Assembly: GCA_011082265.1 (NCBI GenBank)
Contig: CP049781.1
Coordinates: 1,426,001 to 1,490,000 of the forward strand
Direction: 5' to 3'
DNA: 64,000 bases
DNA from: Candidatus Lachnocurva vaginae
Lineage (GTDB): Bacteria > Bacillota > Clostridia > Lachnospirales > Lachnospiraceae
Shown: in pieces, positions 1-8,447 of the stretch
How positions within the stretch are numbered: position 1 is the stretch's first letter
Layout of the letters: every line of letters starts with the position of its first letter
Made by a program: the position numbers and the translations under genes
Notes under the pieces: model-generated
What the model saw: the letters and a program-made list of their open reading frames with translations, nothing else
The model's database searches: none
Told to the model about the DNA's origin: nothing

Positions 1-364
1 GAGGAAGAGTATCATAAGATCTTCTCCAGATATGAACTTTTTCTTCTCCATATTTATCAGCTGTATCTTTCTTATTTAATCCCTGAAGAGCTCCATAATG
101 TCTTTCATTAAGTCTCCAGCTCTTATGTACAGGTACATACATCTGATCTGAGAATTCAAGAATGTAGTTACATGTCTTTACAGCTCTCTTTAAAATCGAT
201 GTATAAGCAACATCTATCTGAAGTCCGGCTGCTTTAATCTTTCTTCCGGCTTCCTTTGCTTCTTCTGTACCTTTATCGCTAAGATCTACATCTACCCAAC
301 CTGTAAACTTGTTGGCAAGATTCCACTCACTTTGTCCGTGTCTTACAAATATTAATTTTTTCAT
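1..364 (-). CDS. gpmA: 2,3-bisphosphoglycerate-dependent phosphoglycerate mutase (partial, C-terminus cut by the left edge)
   Basis: Interconverts 3- and 2-phosphoglycerate in glycolysis in the cytosol. The first 121 codons are present, reading MKKLIFVRHGQSEWN, with the RHG motif carrying the phosphorylated His9. The family's ERHYG and YGEEKVHIWRRSYD segments follow. The rest of the roughly 230-250 residue enzyme lies outside the window. The ATG at 362-364 is preceded by AAGGAGAATGAG, a good ribosome-binding site. A promoter-like pair lies upstream (separate entry). I know of no other protein with this exact motif set, so the identity is secure and only the 3' end is missing. Confidence 0.93.
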   Translation of the reverse strand, partial: MKKLIFVRHGQSEWNLANKFTGWVDVDLSDKGTEEAKEAGRKIKAAGLQIDVAYTSILKRAVKTCNYILEFSDQMYVPVHKSWRLNERHYGALQGLNKKDTADKYGEEKVHIWRRSYDTLP

Positions 365-414
365 CTCATTCTCCTTAGTTTTCATCTACTTATATGCTAA
401 CTAATCCATTAACC

Positions 415-443
415 ATTTTGCATTTTAGATTATTTTTTGTCAA
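415..443 (-). promoter_or_regulatory. Candidate sigma-A promoter of gpmA
   Basis: On the minus strand TTGACA (438-443) is followed after 17 bases by CAAAAT (415-420). The -35 is perfect and the -10 matches TATAAT at 4 of 6 positions. It lies about 50 bp upstream of the gpmA start. Assigned by pattern only. Confidence 0.5.
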
Positions 444-481
444 GGTCTTCACAATCAATTTACAGTCGTAAACATATAAAA

Positions 482-940
482 TTATTTTTTTATATTTTCA
501 ATTTGCTCTTTTATTAATATCTTATCAAGCCCCGATTTTCTAACTCCATTTGATATAGAATGTAAAAATGTTACCGATAATATTATTCCTGTTAAAGCAA
601 ATATAAATCCTATCAATGCAACAGTTCTATTTCTCTTGTTATTATTATTTTTCTTTAATATCTCTATTAAAGATAAAAGCCCTACAATAAATGCTACAAT
701 AATATTTATAAGATTAAGTATAAATAAAAATACAGTCATAAGCCCTATAACTGTACAAATTATAGTTCTTCTACTTATTTTTTTATCAATATATTCGTCT
801 TCTTCATTTTTATTATATTCTTTAAAGTTCGTATTTTTATCTTGATTTTCTCTTTTAAAATCCGAGCTTTCGTCATAATTATTTTTTATGTCTTCGTCTA
901 TATTCATTTCTTTATTATTATTTTCGTTCATAAATTCCAT
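482..940 (-). CDS. Small membrane protein, DUF4190-like
   Basis: A 152-residue protein of unknown function. The first ~55 residues are highly charged, Asn/Asp/Glu/Lys-rich and probably disordered and cytosolic. They are followed by hydrophobic stretches at about residues 59-95 and 107-128 separated by a Lys/Asn-rich loop. This layout of two glycine-containing hydrophobic blocks around a short basic loop resembles DUF4190 membrane proteins of Firmicutes, but that is a resemblance and not a motif match. A second Met at codon 4 could also be the start; neither has a strong ribosome-binding site. It sits alone between gpmA and glmS, both on the same strand. Confidence 0.6.
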   Translation of the reverse strand: MEFMNENNNKEMNIDEDIKNNYDESSDFKRENQDKNTNFKEYNKNEEDEYIDKKISRRTIICTVIGLMTVFLFILNLINIIVAFIVGLLSLIEILKKNNNNKRNRTVALIGFIFALTGIILSVTFLHSISNGVRKSGLDKILIKEQIENIKK

Positions 941-1054
941 ATCATATTTTTCCGAATAATCATCTATTTTTGTCTTTTATATTTCTTTTCATATCTAAAA
1001 TATTAGATTAGCATAATATACTTTCATAATTTTAACGATGTATTTAGAAATTTT

Positions 1055-2872
1055 TTACTCAACCGTAACTGATTTTGCAAGGTTTCTCGGCTGGTCCGGG
1101 TTTACTCCCTTTCCTACAGATGCAAAGTATGCAAGAAGTTGAAGCACAACAACAGATTCAAACACTGTAAGCTCGTCTCTTACTTTCGGAAGTGAAATGT
1201 GAACATCGCAAATCTTATCATCCTTTATTTCCTTATCCTTGCTTAAAAGAATAACGAAAGCACCTCTTGCTTTGACTTCTCTTATATTTGAAATAACCTT
1301 TTTATATACTTTCTTCTGAGTTGCAATCGCTATAACTGGAACATTGTCACTTATAAGTGCAATTGTTCCATGTTTAAGTTCTCCTGCTGCATAAGCTTCC
1401 GCATGAATATAAGAAATTTCTTTTAACTTAAGTGCTCCTTCCATCGAAAGTGTATAATCAAGTCCTCTTCCGATAAAGAAAGTATCATGCGAATTAATCA
1501 TTCTTTGAGCATAAGATTTTATCTTATCCTCTAAAGTTAAAGCTTCTTTTATCTTTTCGCTTACGCCTTTAAAGTCCTTAAGGAATTCCCTTATTTCTTC
1601 TTTGTCATATCCTGAAAGTTCGGCAATTTTTGAAGCTACAAGATACATAGCTGCTACTTGAACTGTATATGCTTTAGTTGATGCAACTGCAATTTCAGGG
1701 CCTGCATGTGTATAAAGAACATAATTACTTTCTCTTGCTATTGTAGACCCCTTTACATTAACTATAGAAAGTGTTCTTTCTGTCTTAGTCTTTGCAAGTC
1801 TTAATGCAGAAAGAGTATCTATAGTTTCTCCCGACTGAGATACTACAATAACTAATGTATCTTTAGAAATTGTAGGATTTTCATATCTAAACTCTGAAGC
1901 AATTTCAACATTTACAGGTATGTTAATTTTATCTTTAATAAAAGTTTTCCCTACCATTCCGGCATACATCGCAGTCCCGCAGGCAACTACCGTTATATCT
2001 TTTATTCCGATAAAAAGACTGTCATCGATTTTATCTTCAGAAAAATCTACAAGTCCATCGTTTATTCTGAAATTAACAGTCCTTTCAAACGCTTCAGGCT
2101 GCTCGTGAATTTCTTTAATCATAAAATGAGGATATCCACCTTTTTCAGCAGTCTTTACATCCCAGTCCACAGTCAAATACTCCGGAGATATTTCTTTTCC
2201 ATTCAAGTCACTTACAATTATTTCATCTTCTTTTAAAAGTGCTATATGATATTCCGGCAGCACAAAATACTTATTTGAATACTCTATAAATGCTGTAAGA
2301 TCGGATGCTATAAATGAGCCTTTCCCTTTGGCATAAGTTGCAACCATTGGACTTACATTTCTAACTGCATATATTTCTCCGGGTCTATTTTTAAACATTA
2401 TACAGAAAGCAAAAGATCCCTCTAACTCCTTAAGTGCTTTTTTTATAGCTTCAAATGGATCTCCTTTATAGTGCTGATTTATAACAGCTGCAGCAACTTC
2501 TGTATCGGTATCGGATAAAAGTTTTCCTTTCAAATCATATTTCTCTATGAGTTTATGATAGTTTTCAATAATTCCATTATGAATAAGAGTGACATTTCCA
2601 AATTTATGAGGATGAGAGTTTGCGTTCGTAACTCCTCCGTGAGTTGCCCATCTTGTATGGCCTATTCCGCAGGTGCTATCATTTACTTCATCAACGATAG
2701 CTTCTAAGTCTGACACTTTTCCTGCAGTTTTCCTTATTGATATATGTCCCCCATTATCCTTAAAAAAAGCTATACCGGCACTATCGTATCCTCTATATTC
2801 CAGTCTTTTTAGTCCGTCAATTAAAATTTTCTGAGCAGGAGTTTTCCCTGTATATCCTATAATTCCACACAT
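1055..2872 (-). CDS. glmS: Glutamine-fructose-6-phosphate aminotransferase (isomerizing)
   Basis: Makes glucosamine-6-phosphate from fructose-6-phosphate and glutamine, the first committed step to UDP-GlcNAc for cell wall synthesis. The 605 residues match the family length. Cys2 of MCGIIGY is the N-terminal glutaminase nucleophile, and the HTRWATHGG segment belongs to the same domain (about 2-220). Two SIS sugar-isomerase domains follow; the first carries SQSGETIDT. The C-terminus NLAKSVTVE is the expected ending. Cys2 fixes the start. The ribosome-binding site is weak (AAGAAAGAAG, 12 bases away). No glmS ribozyme core is recognisable in the short AT-rich leader, which instead carries 20-bp repeats. 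Its product feeds GlmM, encoded at 38980-40329. Confidence 0.97.
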   Translation of the reverse strand: MCGIIGYTGKTPAQKILIDGLKRLEYRGYDSAGIAFFKDNGGHISIRKTAGKVSDLEAIVDEVNDSTCGIGHTRWATHGGVTNANSHPHKFGNVTLIHNGIIENYHKLIEKYDLKGKLLSDTDTEVAAAVINQHYKGDPFEAIKKALKELEGSFAFCIMFKNRPGEIYAVRNVSPMVATYAKGKGSFIASDLTAFIEYSNKYFVLPEYHIALLKEDEIIVSDLNGKEISPEYLTVDWDVKTAEKGGYPHFMIKEIHEQPEAFERTVNFRINDGLVDFSEDKIDDSLFIGIKDITVVACGTAMYAGMVGKTFIKDKINIPVNVEIASEFRYENPTISKDTLVIVVSQSGETIDTLSALRLAKTKTERTLSIVNVKGSTIARESNYVLYTHAGPEIAVASTKAYTVQVAAMYLVASKIAELSGYDKEEIREFLKDFKGVSEKIKEALTLEDKIKSYAQRMINSHDTFFIGRGLDYTLSMEGALKLKEISYIHAEAYAAGELKHGTIALISDNVPVIAIATQKKVYKKVISNIREVKARGAFVILLSKDKEIKDDKICDVHISLPKVRDELTVFESVVVLQLLAYFASVGKGVNPDQPRNLAKSVTVE

Positions 2873-2900
2873 AATTATAAATGGCTTCTTTCTTTATAAA

Positions 2901-2981
2901 ATCTAATTTTTATTTATATATTCTGATTTTTATTCATATAGTCTATATTTTTATTTATATAGTTTGATTTTTATTCATAGA
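2901..2981. repeat. Four imperfect ~20-bp tandem repeats upstream of glmS
   Basis: Units at 2901-2920, 2921-2940, 2941-2961 and 2962-2981 all follow the pattern TCT-A/G-ATTTTTATT-C/T-ATATA. The 20-21 bp period is close to two helical turns. They fill most of the leader of glmS on the minus strand, between its start codon and the preceding glycosyltransferase gene. They could be a phased regulator-binding array or simple AT-rich slippage repeats. Confidence 0.6.
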
Positions 2982-3068
2982 AATCAAATTTTTCATTATA
3001 GTTAAATCTTAATTTAGTTATTTTATTTTCAGTAAAATTAAAAATTTTTTAAATTTAGCGATGAAGTT

Positions 3069-4085
3069 TTAATTAAATCCTACATATTTTTGAGATATTT
3101 TATATAGCATAATATATATCTTTCTTCCTAATTTTCCCGGAAGATTTGATGCCATTCCAAAAAGGCCTAGTCTCATATGCCAAAAGGTCCTAGGTGCGGT
3201 CTTATGTACATATTTCCACAAATCCTTTACCTTTTTTAAATTCTCCTTGGTTCCGGATAAGCATCCCAAAAGCGTACTTACTGTTGTAATCATTTCTAAA
3301 AATGAAAGCATATATTTTCTTAATTTAGGTTCATCAAATGACCAGACATCATAAGCATCGATAATCATTTTGTTAACTCTAAGCTGCTGATCGATTCTTT
3401 TTATCATAGTCTGTTCCTGAATAGATTGTCCTTCTCTTCCAATATAATATCTATAAAATTCTATATTAGCATAATATATTTTTTTTACATAAGGAAGCGG
3501 AATATATACAAAAAGATTATCTACATAAAATGTATGTTTAGGAAGCTGTAATTTACATTTTCTTAAAAGCTCTGTTCTATATGTAACGGAATGCATAAGA
3601 ATAGTAAATCCTTTTATAACTCTTTTCATATCTTTCCAACCTATAACTCGATCTTGCGGAAAAAGCGGTGTATAAATCATTCTTCTTTCATGACCCGTTG
3701 TAAGTTTTTCATATACATAATTTGTAAGAAGCATATCTATTGGATTATTTTCCTCTTCAAGTCTCTTTAATATACTTAAGACTTTTTTATATGCTTCTAA
3801 ATCAATCCAATCATCCGAATCAACAACTTTAAAATAAAGTCCCGTAGCATTTTTTAGCCCAGTATTAACAGCTTCTCCATGTCCACCATTTTCCTGATGA
3901 ATAACGCGAACTATATTAGGATATTCATCCTTATATCTTTCTGCAATTTCTCCCGTTTTATCGGTAGAGCCATCATCTACAATAATAATTTCAACATCAT
4001 CTTTGCCAGGCAAAATCGACTTTATACATTTTTCCATATAACCTTCTGAATTATAACAAGGTATTGTAAAGGATATGAGTTTCAT
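3069..4085 (-). CDS. Family 2 glycosyltransferase
   Basis: A 338-residue GT-A glycosyltransferase that transfers a sugar from a nucleotide-sugar donor; the sugar and acceptor cannot be told from sequence. The N-terminus reads FTIPCYNSEGYMEKCI, then IIIVDDGSTDKTG (nucleotide binding) and VVDSDDWID (the DxD metal motif). The GT2 fold takes up about the first 110 residues. The remainder is family-variable and has no clear membrane helix. The ATG is preceded by AGGAGG 11 bases upstream. It stands apart from the large polysaccharide cluster at 25-43 kb, so whether it contributes to that polymer is unknown. Confidence 0.87.
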   Translation of the reverse strand: MKLISFTIPCYNSEGYMEKCIKSILPGKDDVEIIIVDDGSTDKTGEIAERYKDEYPNIVRVIHQENGGHGEAVNTGLKNATGLYFKVVDSDDWIDLEAYKKVLSILKRLEEENNPIDMLLTNYVYEKLTTGHERRMIYTPLFPQDRVIGWKDMKRVIKGFTILMHSVTYRTELLRKCKLQLPKHTFYVDNLFVYIPLPYVKKIYYANIEFYRYYIGREGQSIQEQTMIKRIDQQLRVNKMIIDAYDVWSFDEPKLRKYMLSFLEMITTVSTLLGCLSGTKENLKKVKDLWKYVHKTAPRTFWHMRLGLFGMASNLPGKLGRKIYIMLYKISQKYVGFN

Positions 4086-4283
4086 ATATTAATAATCCTC
4101 CTAATTATAAAACATATCAGAATTTTTCCTTCTCAATTGTTTTTATTTTTAATTTTAATATTATCCATATAATACTGTTTTTATTAGTAACAGTACTAGT
4201 CATTATACCTAAAAAATAAAGGAAAATAAAGCACACGCAGGATATTTTATATTCTATTTCTTTAATTGAAATTAAGCTATTTT
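4086..4283. other. Intergenic stretch before the GT2 gene
   Basis: Together with the terminator beyond it this is part of a 339-bp gap. It holds the leader of the GT2 gene and a short inverted repeat, ACTGTT-N9-AACAGT, near 4171-4191. No convincing ORF or promoter is seen; a + strand open frame from 4266 has no ribosome-binding site and overlaps the symporter. Confidence 0.4.
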
Positions 4284-4333
4284 AAAAAAAGCCCTCTTTT
4301 CTTCAAGTTGTTAATCTTACAAGAAAAGGGGCT
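4284..4333 (-). terminator. Intrinsic terminator of the galM-symporter unit
   Basis: AAGCCC/GGGCTT arms with A/T-rich inner pairs (4290-4303 and 4320-4333) form an imperfect hairpin. On the minus strand it is followed directly by a run of seven T (4284-4290). It lies about 90 bp downstream of the symporter stop codon. Confidence 0.75.
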
Positions 4334-4424
4334 TATATATATTATTAAATCTACATTATATTTTTTAAATTTAAAAGTTTTATTTTCTATTTTACAAATT
4401 TTTTATTTATTTCTTCAATTTCTA

Positions 4425-5636
4425 TTAGTTTTTACTTTTCGGAACCTTTTTAAATATTCCGGTTACCATAAGTGCAATTGCACCGTCGCTTGTAATGTTG
4501 CAGGCTGTTCCAAACGAATCCTGAAGTGCAAATATTGAAAGCACTAAAGAAAGCCCCGAATCATCAAATCCTAAAATAGAAGTTATAAGTCCAAGTGATG
4601 CAACAACCGTTCCCCCCGGTACTCCCGGAGCACCTATTGCAAAAATTCCAAGAAGCAAAATAAAAATAATCATGTCTGTAGTCGAAGGTAAATGCCCATA
4701 TAAAACTTTTGAGACTACCATAACAAAGAATGTTTCCGTAAGTACGGATCCACAAAGATTTGTATTCGAGCAAAGAGGAATAACGAAATCTCTTATTGTA
4801 GGATCAATCGATTTCGCTTTTCTTGCACTCTTAAGCGCCATAGGTAAAGTTGCAGCTGAAGACATTGTTCCTACAGCTGTAAGATAAGCAGGCCCATAAT
4901 GTCTTACTACTTCAAACGGATTAGTTTTACTTATAGCTCCTCCTATTAAATACATAAAAGTCATCCAAATATAATGACCGACCATAATAAGAATAATAAC
5001 TATCGCAAACACCGGAAGTTCCGAAATTATCATGCCTTCATAAGAAAGTAGTGCAAAAGTTGTTGCAACATAAAATGGAAGAATCTTTATGACAACATTT
5101 TCCACAATGAAAAGCACTATATTCCCAAATTCTTTAAGTAAATCCTTCCACAGCTTTGATTTTGACCATATTACTGCAAGTCCTATAAGTATTGCTGTAA
5201 CAAGGGCCGTCATCACAGACATAATCGGCGGAATATCAAGTTTAAATAGAAGTTTTGGAAGTTTCTTTGCCATCGAAGTTTTTGATTCAATATTAAGAAA
5301 TGGAATTATCGCTTTCCCTGCAAGGAAGCTGAAAAGTGCAGCACCAACTGACACGAAATAACAGATTGTAATCGTTACAGTTAAAACTTTTCCCGCATTA
5401 TCATTAAGTGAAACAATAGCAGGTGTTATAAATCCTAAAATTATAAGTGGAACGACATAATTAATCAAATTGCCTAAAATGGTTTTAATTGTTAGAATCA
5501 CACCTATTGTAGGTTTATTTACAATTCTTCCTATAAGAAGTCCTATTATTATGCCTAAAGCCAATTTAACCAGGAGGCTGTTTTTGAAGCTTTGAAATGT
5601 TCCTTTTGCTGTATTAATTTCTGTATTAATTTCCAT
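4425..5636 (-). CDS. DAACS-family sodium symporter, probably not for acidic amino acids
   Basis: A 403-residue polytopic inner-membrane carrier of the dicarboxylate/amino acid:cation symporter family. It shows the serine-rich re-entrant loop (GTMSSAATLP), the second re-entrant loop (GAPGVPGGT) and the TM8 block ending QDSFGTACNITSD. In well-studied members the TM7 motif is NMDGT and an Arg in TM8 binds the substrate side-chain carboxylate. Here TM7 reads SNTNLCGS and the Arg position is Gly, while the TM8 Asp, Asn and final Asp are kept. I infer a neutral substrate, as in SstT-like serine/threonine carriers. AAAGAGGAGAACTGC precedes the ATG. It follows galM after 42 bp and is probably co-transcribed with it. 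Confidence 0.88.
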   Translation of the reverse strand: MEINTEINTAKGTFQSFKNSLLVKLALGIIIGLLIGRIVNKPTIGVILTIKTILGNLINYVVPLIILGFITPAIVSLNDNAGKVLTVTITICYFVSVGAALFSFLAGKAIIPFLNIESKTSMAKKLPKLLFKLDIPPIMSVMTALVTAILIGLAVIWSKSKLWKDLLKEFGNIVLFIVENVVIKILPFYVATTFALLSYEGMIISELPVFAIVIILIMVGHYIWMTFMYLIGGAISKTNPFEVVRHYGPAYLTAVGTMSSAATLPMALKSARKAKSIDPTIRDFVIPLCSNTNLCGSVLTETFFVMVVSKVLYGHLPSTTDMIIFILLLGIFAIGAPGVPGGTVVASLGLITSILGFDDSGLSLVLSIFALQDSFGTACNITSDGAIALMVTGIFKKVPKSKN

Positions 5637-5678
5637 GCAGTTCTCCTCTTTATTATTAACATTTTTACATTAGAGCTA

Positions 5679-6737
5679 TTATACCAAAAATCTATATACT
5701 GTAAACTCTTCTTTTTCTTCGCCTTTTTTTACTAATGTAGAAGGAAAATTATCATGGTGCACAGCATCCGGAAAATATTGTGTCTCAAAGCAAGCTCCGG
5801 AATACTCATTATATATATTTCCATTTTTTCCTTTTTCATCTTTCATAGAATTGCTCGTATAAAATTGCACGCCGGGAAGCGATGTAAAAATCTCCATCTT
5901 AATTCCGGTGTCATCGGATTTCATATATCCGACTTTATTTAGTAATTTTCCCATAACTTTTTCTTTTTCGTTAGGATTTATAACAAAATTATGGTCATAT
6001 CCGCCGGCGTAATTTAAGCATCTATAATTGGAATTTATATCCTGTCCTATAGCTTTTTCATTTCTAAAGTCAAATGGCGTATCATCAACATTAAAAAATT
6101 CTCCCGTAGGAATTAAATCTTCATTTATATCTGTAACATAATCGCAATTTAAATATACTTTTTGATTAAGTACATCATCTTTTCCCTGACCTGACAAATT
6201 AAAATATGTATGGTTACAAAGATTTACAATAGTATCATCTTCTGCTTTATATTTATAGGAAATACTAAGTTCATCATTATCATTAAAATCATATGTTACA
6301 TATATATCAAGATTTCCCGGAAATCCCTGATCCATATCCCTACTTCTTAAATAAAATGTTATTGAAGAAGGCGATACATTTGTTACTTTCCAAACTCTCT
6401 TATTATAAAAATCCGATCCGCTATGAAGAGTATTTTTTCCCTCGTCATTCACAGTAAGCTTATATATTTTATTAGAAAGTAAAAAGCTACCTCCCTTTAT
6501 TCTGTTGGCAACTCTTCCTATTGTTCCTCCAAAATTTGCTGATGACTTTTCATAAGAAGATAAGTCGTCATATCCTAAAATGACATCCACCTTATTTCCT
6601 TTTCTGTCTTTTATAAAAATACTTACTACAGCTGCTCCATAATCCGTTAAAGTAATACTATTTCCATTTTTATTTTTAATTGTATACAATTTACATACTT
6701 TGCTATTACATGTCCCAAATTGTTGTATATTCATCAT
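5679..6737 (-). CDS. galM: Aldose 1-epimerase (galactose mutarotase)
   Basis: Interconverts alpha and beta anomers of galactose and glucose in the cytosol. The 352 residues match the family. Seen motifs are LHSGSDFYNKRVW (substrate His), LCNHTYFNLSG (catalytic His), GGYDHNF (substrate Asp) and FETQYFPDAVHH (catalytic Glu). The start is MMN, with AAGG a few bases before it. No other Leloir-pathway gene is adjacent; the downstream neighbour is the DAACS symporter, so the pairing may only reflect shared transcription. Confidence 0.93.
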   Translation of the reverse strand: MMNIQQFGTCNSKVCKLYTIKNKNGNSITLTDYGAAVVSIFIKDRKGNKVDVILGYDDLSSYEKSSANFGGTIGRVANRIKGGSFLLSNKIYKLTVNDEGKNTLHSGSDFYNKRVWKVTNVSPSSITFYLRSRDMDQGFPGNLDIYVTYDFNDNDELSISYKYKAEDDTIVNLCNHTYFNLSGQGKDDVLNQKVYLNCDYVTDINEDLIPTGEFFNVDDTPFDFRNEKAIGQDINSNYRCLNYAGGYDHNFVINPNEKEKVMGKLLNKVGYMKSDDTGIKMEIFTSLPGVQFYTSNSMKDEKGKNGNIYNEYSGACFETQYFPDAVHHDNFPSTLVKKGEEKEEFTVYRFLV

Positions 6738-6797
6738 ACTTACCTTGCAAGTTTTTATTAACTCTTCCTTTAATTTTTAAGTAACTCGTTTCTTCAT

Positions 6798-6899
6798 AAT
6801 AATATTAGGAGTTTGAACAATAAGTTTTAAATATCCACTATTTATATTTTATAGCGATTTTTTCATTATACACTTATTTTTTCAAACTCCTATATTATT
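6798..6899. repeat. 102-bp near-perfect inverted repeat between galM and the aminotransferase gene
   Basis: Arms of 28 bases (6798-6825 and 6872-6899) read AATAATAT-T-AGGAGTTTGAA...AATAAGT and pair with only a one-base bulge and a two-base mismatch, around a 46-base AT-rich centre. It lies in the 200-bp gap between two minus-strand genes. No T-tract follows directly on the minus strand, so it is not a standard intrinsic terminator. It may be a miniature inverted-repeat element or a long processing hairpin. Confidence 0.7.
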
Positions 6900-6940
6900 T
6901 TGTACTTTTTTCTTTTTAATTATCATTTTTTATAGTTTTT

Positions 6941-8260
6941 TTATAAATCATTCTCATAACTTTTATGATCATTTAATAACTTATCAACTGTTTTTAGTCT
7001 TACACACACAGTAAACAGCTTAATCGCTACTTTTAAATCCTCCTCACTCGGAAATGACGGAGCTATTCTTATAGCAGAATCATTAGGATCTTTTTTATAA
7101 GGAAAAGGTGCTCCCGCATCCGTTAATATAAGTCCTGCATTTTTTGCAGTCTCAACTATTTTTTTTGCAAGTCCTTTTTTGGATTTAAATGTTATAAAAT
7201 ATCCTCCTCTAGGCTTTGTCCACGTTCCACAATCTCTTTTGCCTAATTCACGTTTGAATCCTTCCAGTACAATTTCAAACTTAGGTCGTAAAACTTTTGC
7301 ATGTTTTTTCATCTGCTCTTTTAATCCATTAAAATCTTTTAAAAATTTAATATGACGAAGCTGATTTATTTTATCATGCCCTATAGTTTGAACACTCATC
7401 GACTCCAATATATCTTTTATATTATTATCCGATGTTATAATAGCTGAAATTCCTGCTCCGGGAAATGTAATCTTCGAAGTAGAAACAAATTCAAATACCA
7501 TGTCAGGATTTTTGCATTTTTTTGCTTCTTCCAAAATATTAGGAATTTTATCCTGTTTACTTTCATCTTCATAAAGATGATGAACACAATATGCATTATC
7601 CCAAAAAATTCTAAAATCTTTGGCCTTAGGCTTTAATGCTGCAAATCTTTTTACAACGGAAGCTGAGTATGAAGTCCCTAGCGGATTTTCATACTTAGGA
7701 ACACACCAAATCCCTTTCACATTTTCATCCTTTATAAGCTCTTCAATTTTATCCATATCAGGTCCGTCTTCATTAATGTCGACATTTATCATTTCAAATC
7801 CGAAATGCTCCGTTATTTTAAAATGTCTATCATATCCGGGAACAGGACATATCCATTTTATTTTTTCATACTTTCCCCAAGGCTTTGAGCCCATAATTCC
7901 TTTAGTCATTGCCCTTGCTATCTGATCATACATTACATTAAGGGATGAATTTCCTAAAACTATAACATGCTCTTCTTTATCTCCTACCATATCGGCAAGG
8001 ATTTTTTTCGCACCGGAAAGTCCTGTAAGGCAGCCATAATTTCTTACATCGATTCCACTGTCTTTATCAATATAATAATCATCAATGTTTGTATCAATTG
8101 AATTTAATAATTCCTTTGAAAAGTCAAGCTGCTCTAATGATGGCTTACCTCTTGCCATATTTAATTCAAGATTTAACTTTTTGTACTCGTCATATTCTTT
8201 TACCAAAATTTCTTTTTCTGATAGAAGCTCTTCCTTTGACATCTCACTATATTTTTTCAC
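6941..8260 (-). CDS. PLP-dependent class I aminotransferase (aspartate aminotransferase-like, subgroup Ic)
   Basis: A 439-residue fold-type I transaminase. GNSSLNVMYD binds the cofactor phosphate region, YENPLGTSYS holds the family Asn-Pro, WDNAYCVHHLY the Asp and Tyr contacting PLP, STSKITFPGAGIS the Schiff-base Lys, and IRIAPSFPSEEDL the substrate-carboxylate Arg. The long, MocR-family-like sequence resembles aspartate aminotransferases of subgroup Ic, but the substrate is inferred. I chose GTG at 8258-8260 because AAGAAGGGGG lies just upstream; an ATG 57 bases further upstream has no such site. The ribosome-binding site includes AGGGGGA, complementary to the UCCCCCU motifs of the candidate RNA at 54352-54482. 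Confidence 0.87.
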   Translation of the reverse strand: MKKYSEMSKEELLSEKEILVKEYDEYKKLNLELNMARGKPSLEQLDFSKELLNSIDTNIDDYYIDKDSGIDVRNYGCLTGLSGAKKILADMVGDKEEHVIVLGNSSLNVMYDQIARAMTKGIMGSKPWGKYEKIKWICPVPGYDRHFKITEHFGFEMINVDINEDGPDMDKIEELIKDENVKGIWCVPKYENPLGTSYSASVVKRFAALKPKAKDFRIFWDNAYCVHHLYEDESKQDKIPNILEEAKKCKNPDMVFEFVSTSKITFPGAGISAIITSDNNIKDILESMSVQTIGHDKINQLRHIKFLKDFNGLKEQMKKHAKVLRPKFEIVLEGFKRELGKRDCGTWTKPRGGYFITFKSKKGLAKKIVETAKNAGLILTDAGAPFPYKKDPNDSAIRIAPSFPSEEDLKVAIKLFTVCVRLKTVDKLLNDHKSYENDL

Positions 8261-8357
8261 GTGTTCCCCCTTCTTATATTTTAAATTAATACTCATTATG
8301 TAAATTTTATAAATCAATATAATTATATAACCCTATATCAGATATGAACATATAATT

Positions 8358-8399
8358 ATATAGAAATTCTATACTATAATTAGTATAGAATTTCTATAT
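8358..8399. terminator. Perfect 19-bp palindrome between clpB and the aminotransferase gene
   Basis: Arms 8358-8376 and 8381-8399 are exact inverted complements around the 4-base loop TAAT. It lies just downstream of the clpB stop, so it probably ends or protects the clpB transcript. No uninterrupted T-run follows on the minus strand; CTTTTT follows on the + strand. A dimeric-regulator operator is the alternative. Confidence 0.55.
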
Positions 8400-8447
8400 C
8401 TTTTTAAAAATATTTTATGTATTAATTTTTATTACTCTATAAGCTTA

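Noticed and set aside
2873..3068. glmS ribozyme in the leader of glmS
   Set aside because: The region is too AT-rich and lacks the conserved ribozyme core; only short repeats are present.
4266..4538. 90-codon + strand open frame
   Set aside because: No ribosome-binding site; it crosses the symporter terminator and runs into the symporter's 3' end on the other strand.
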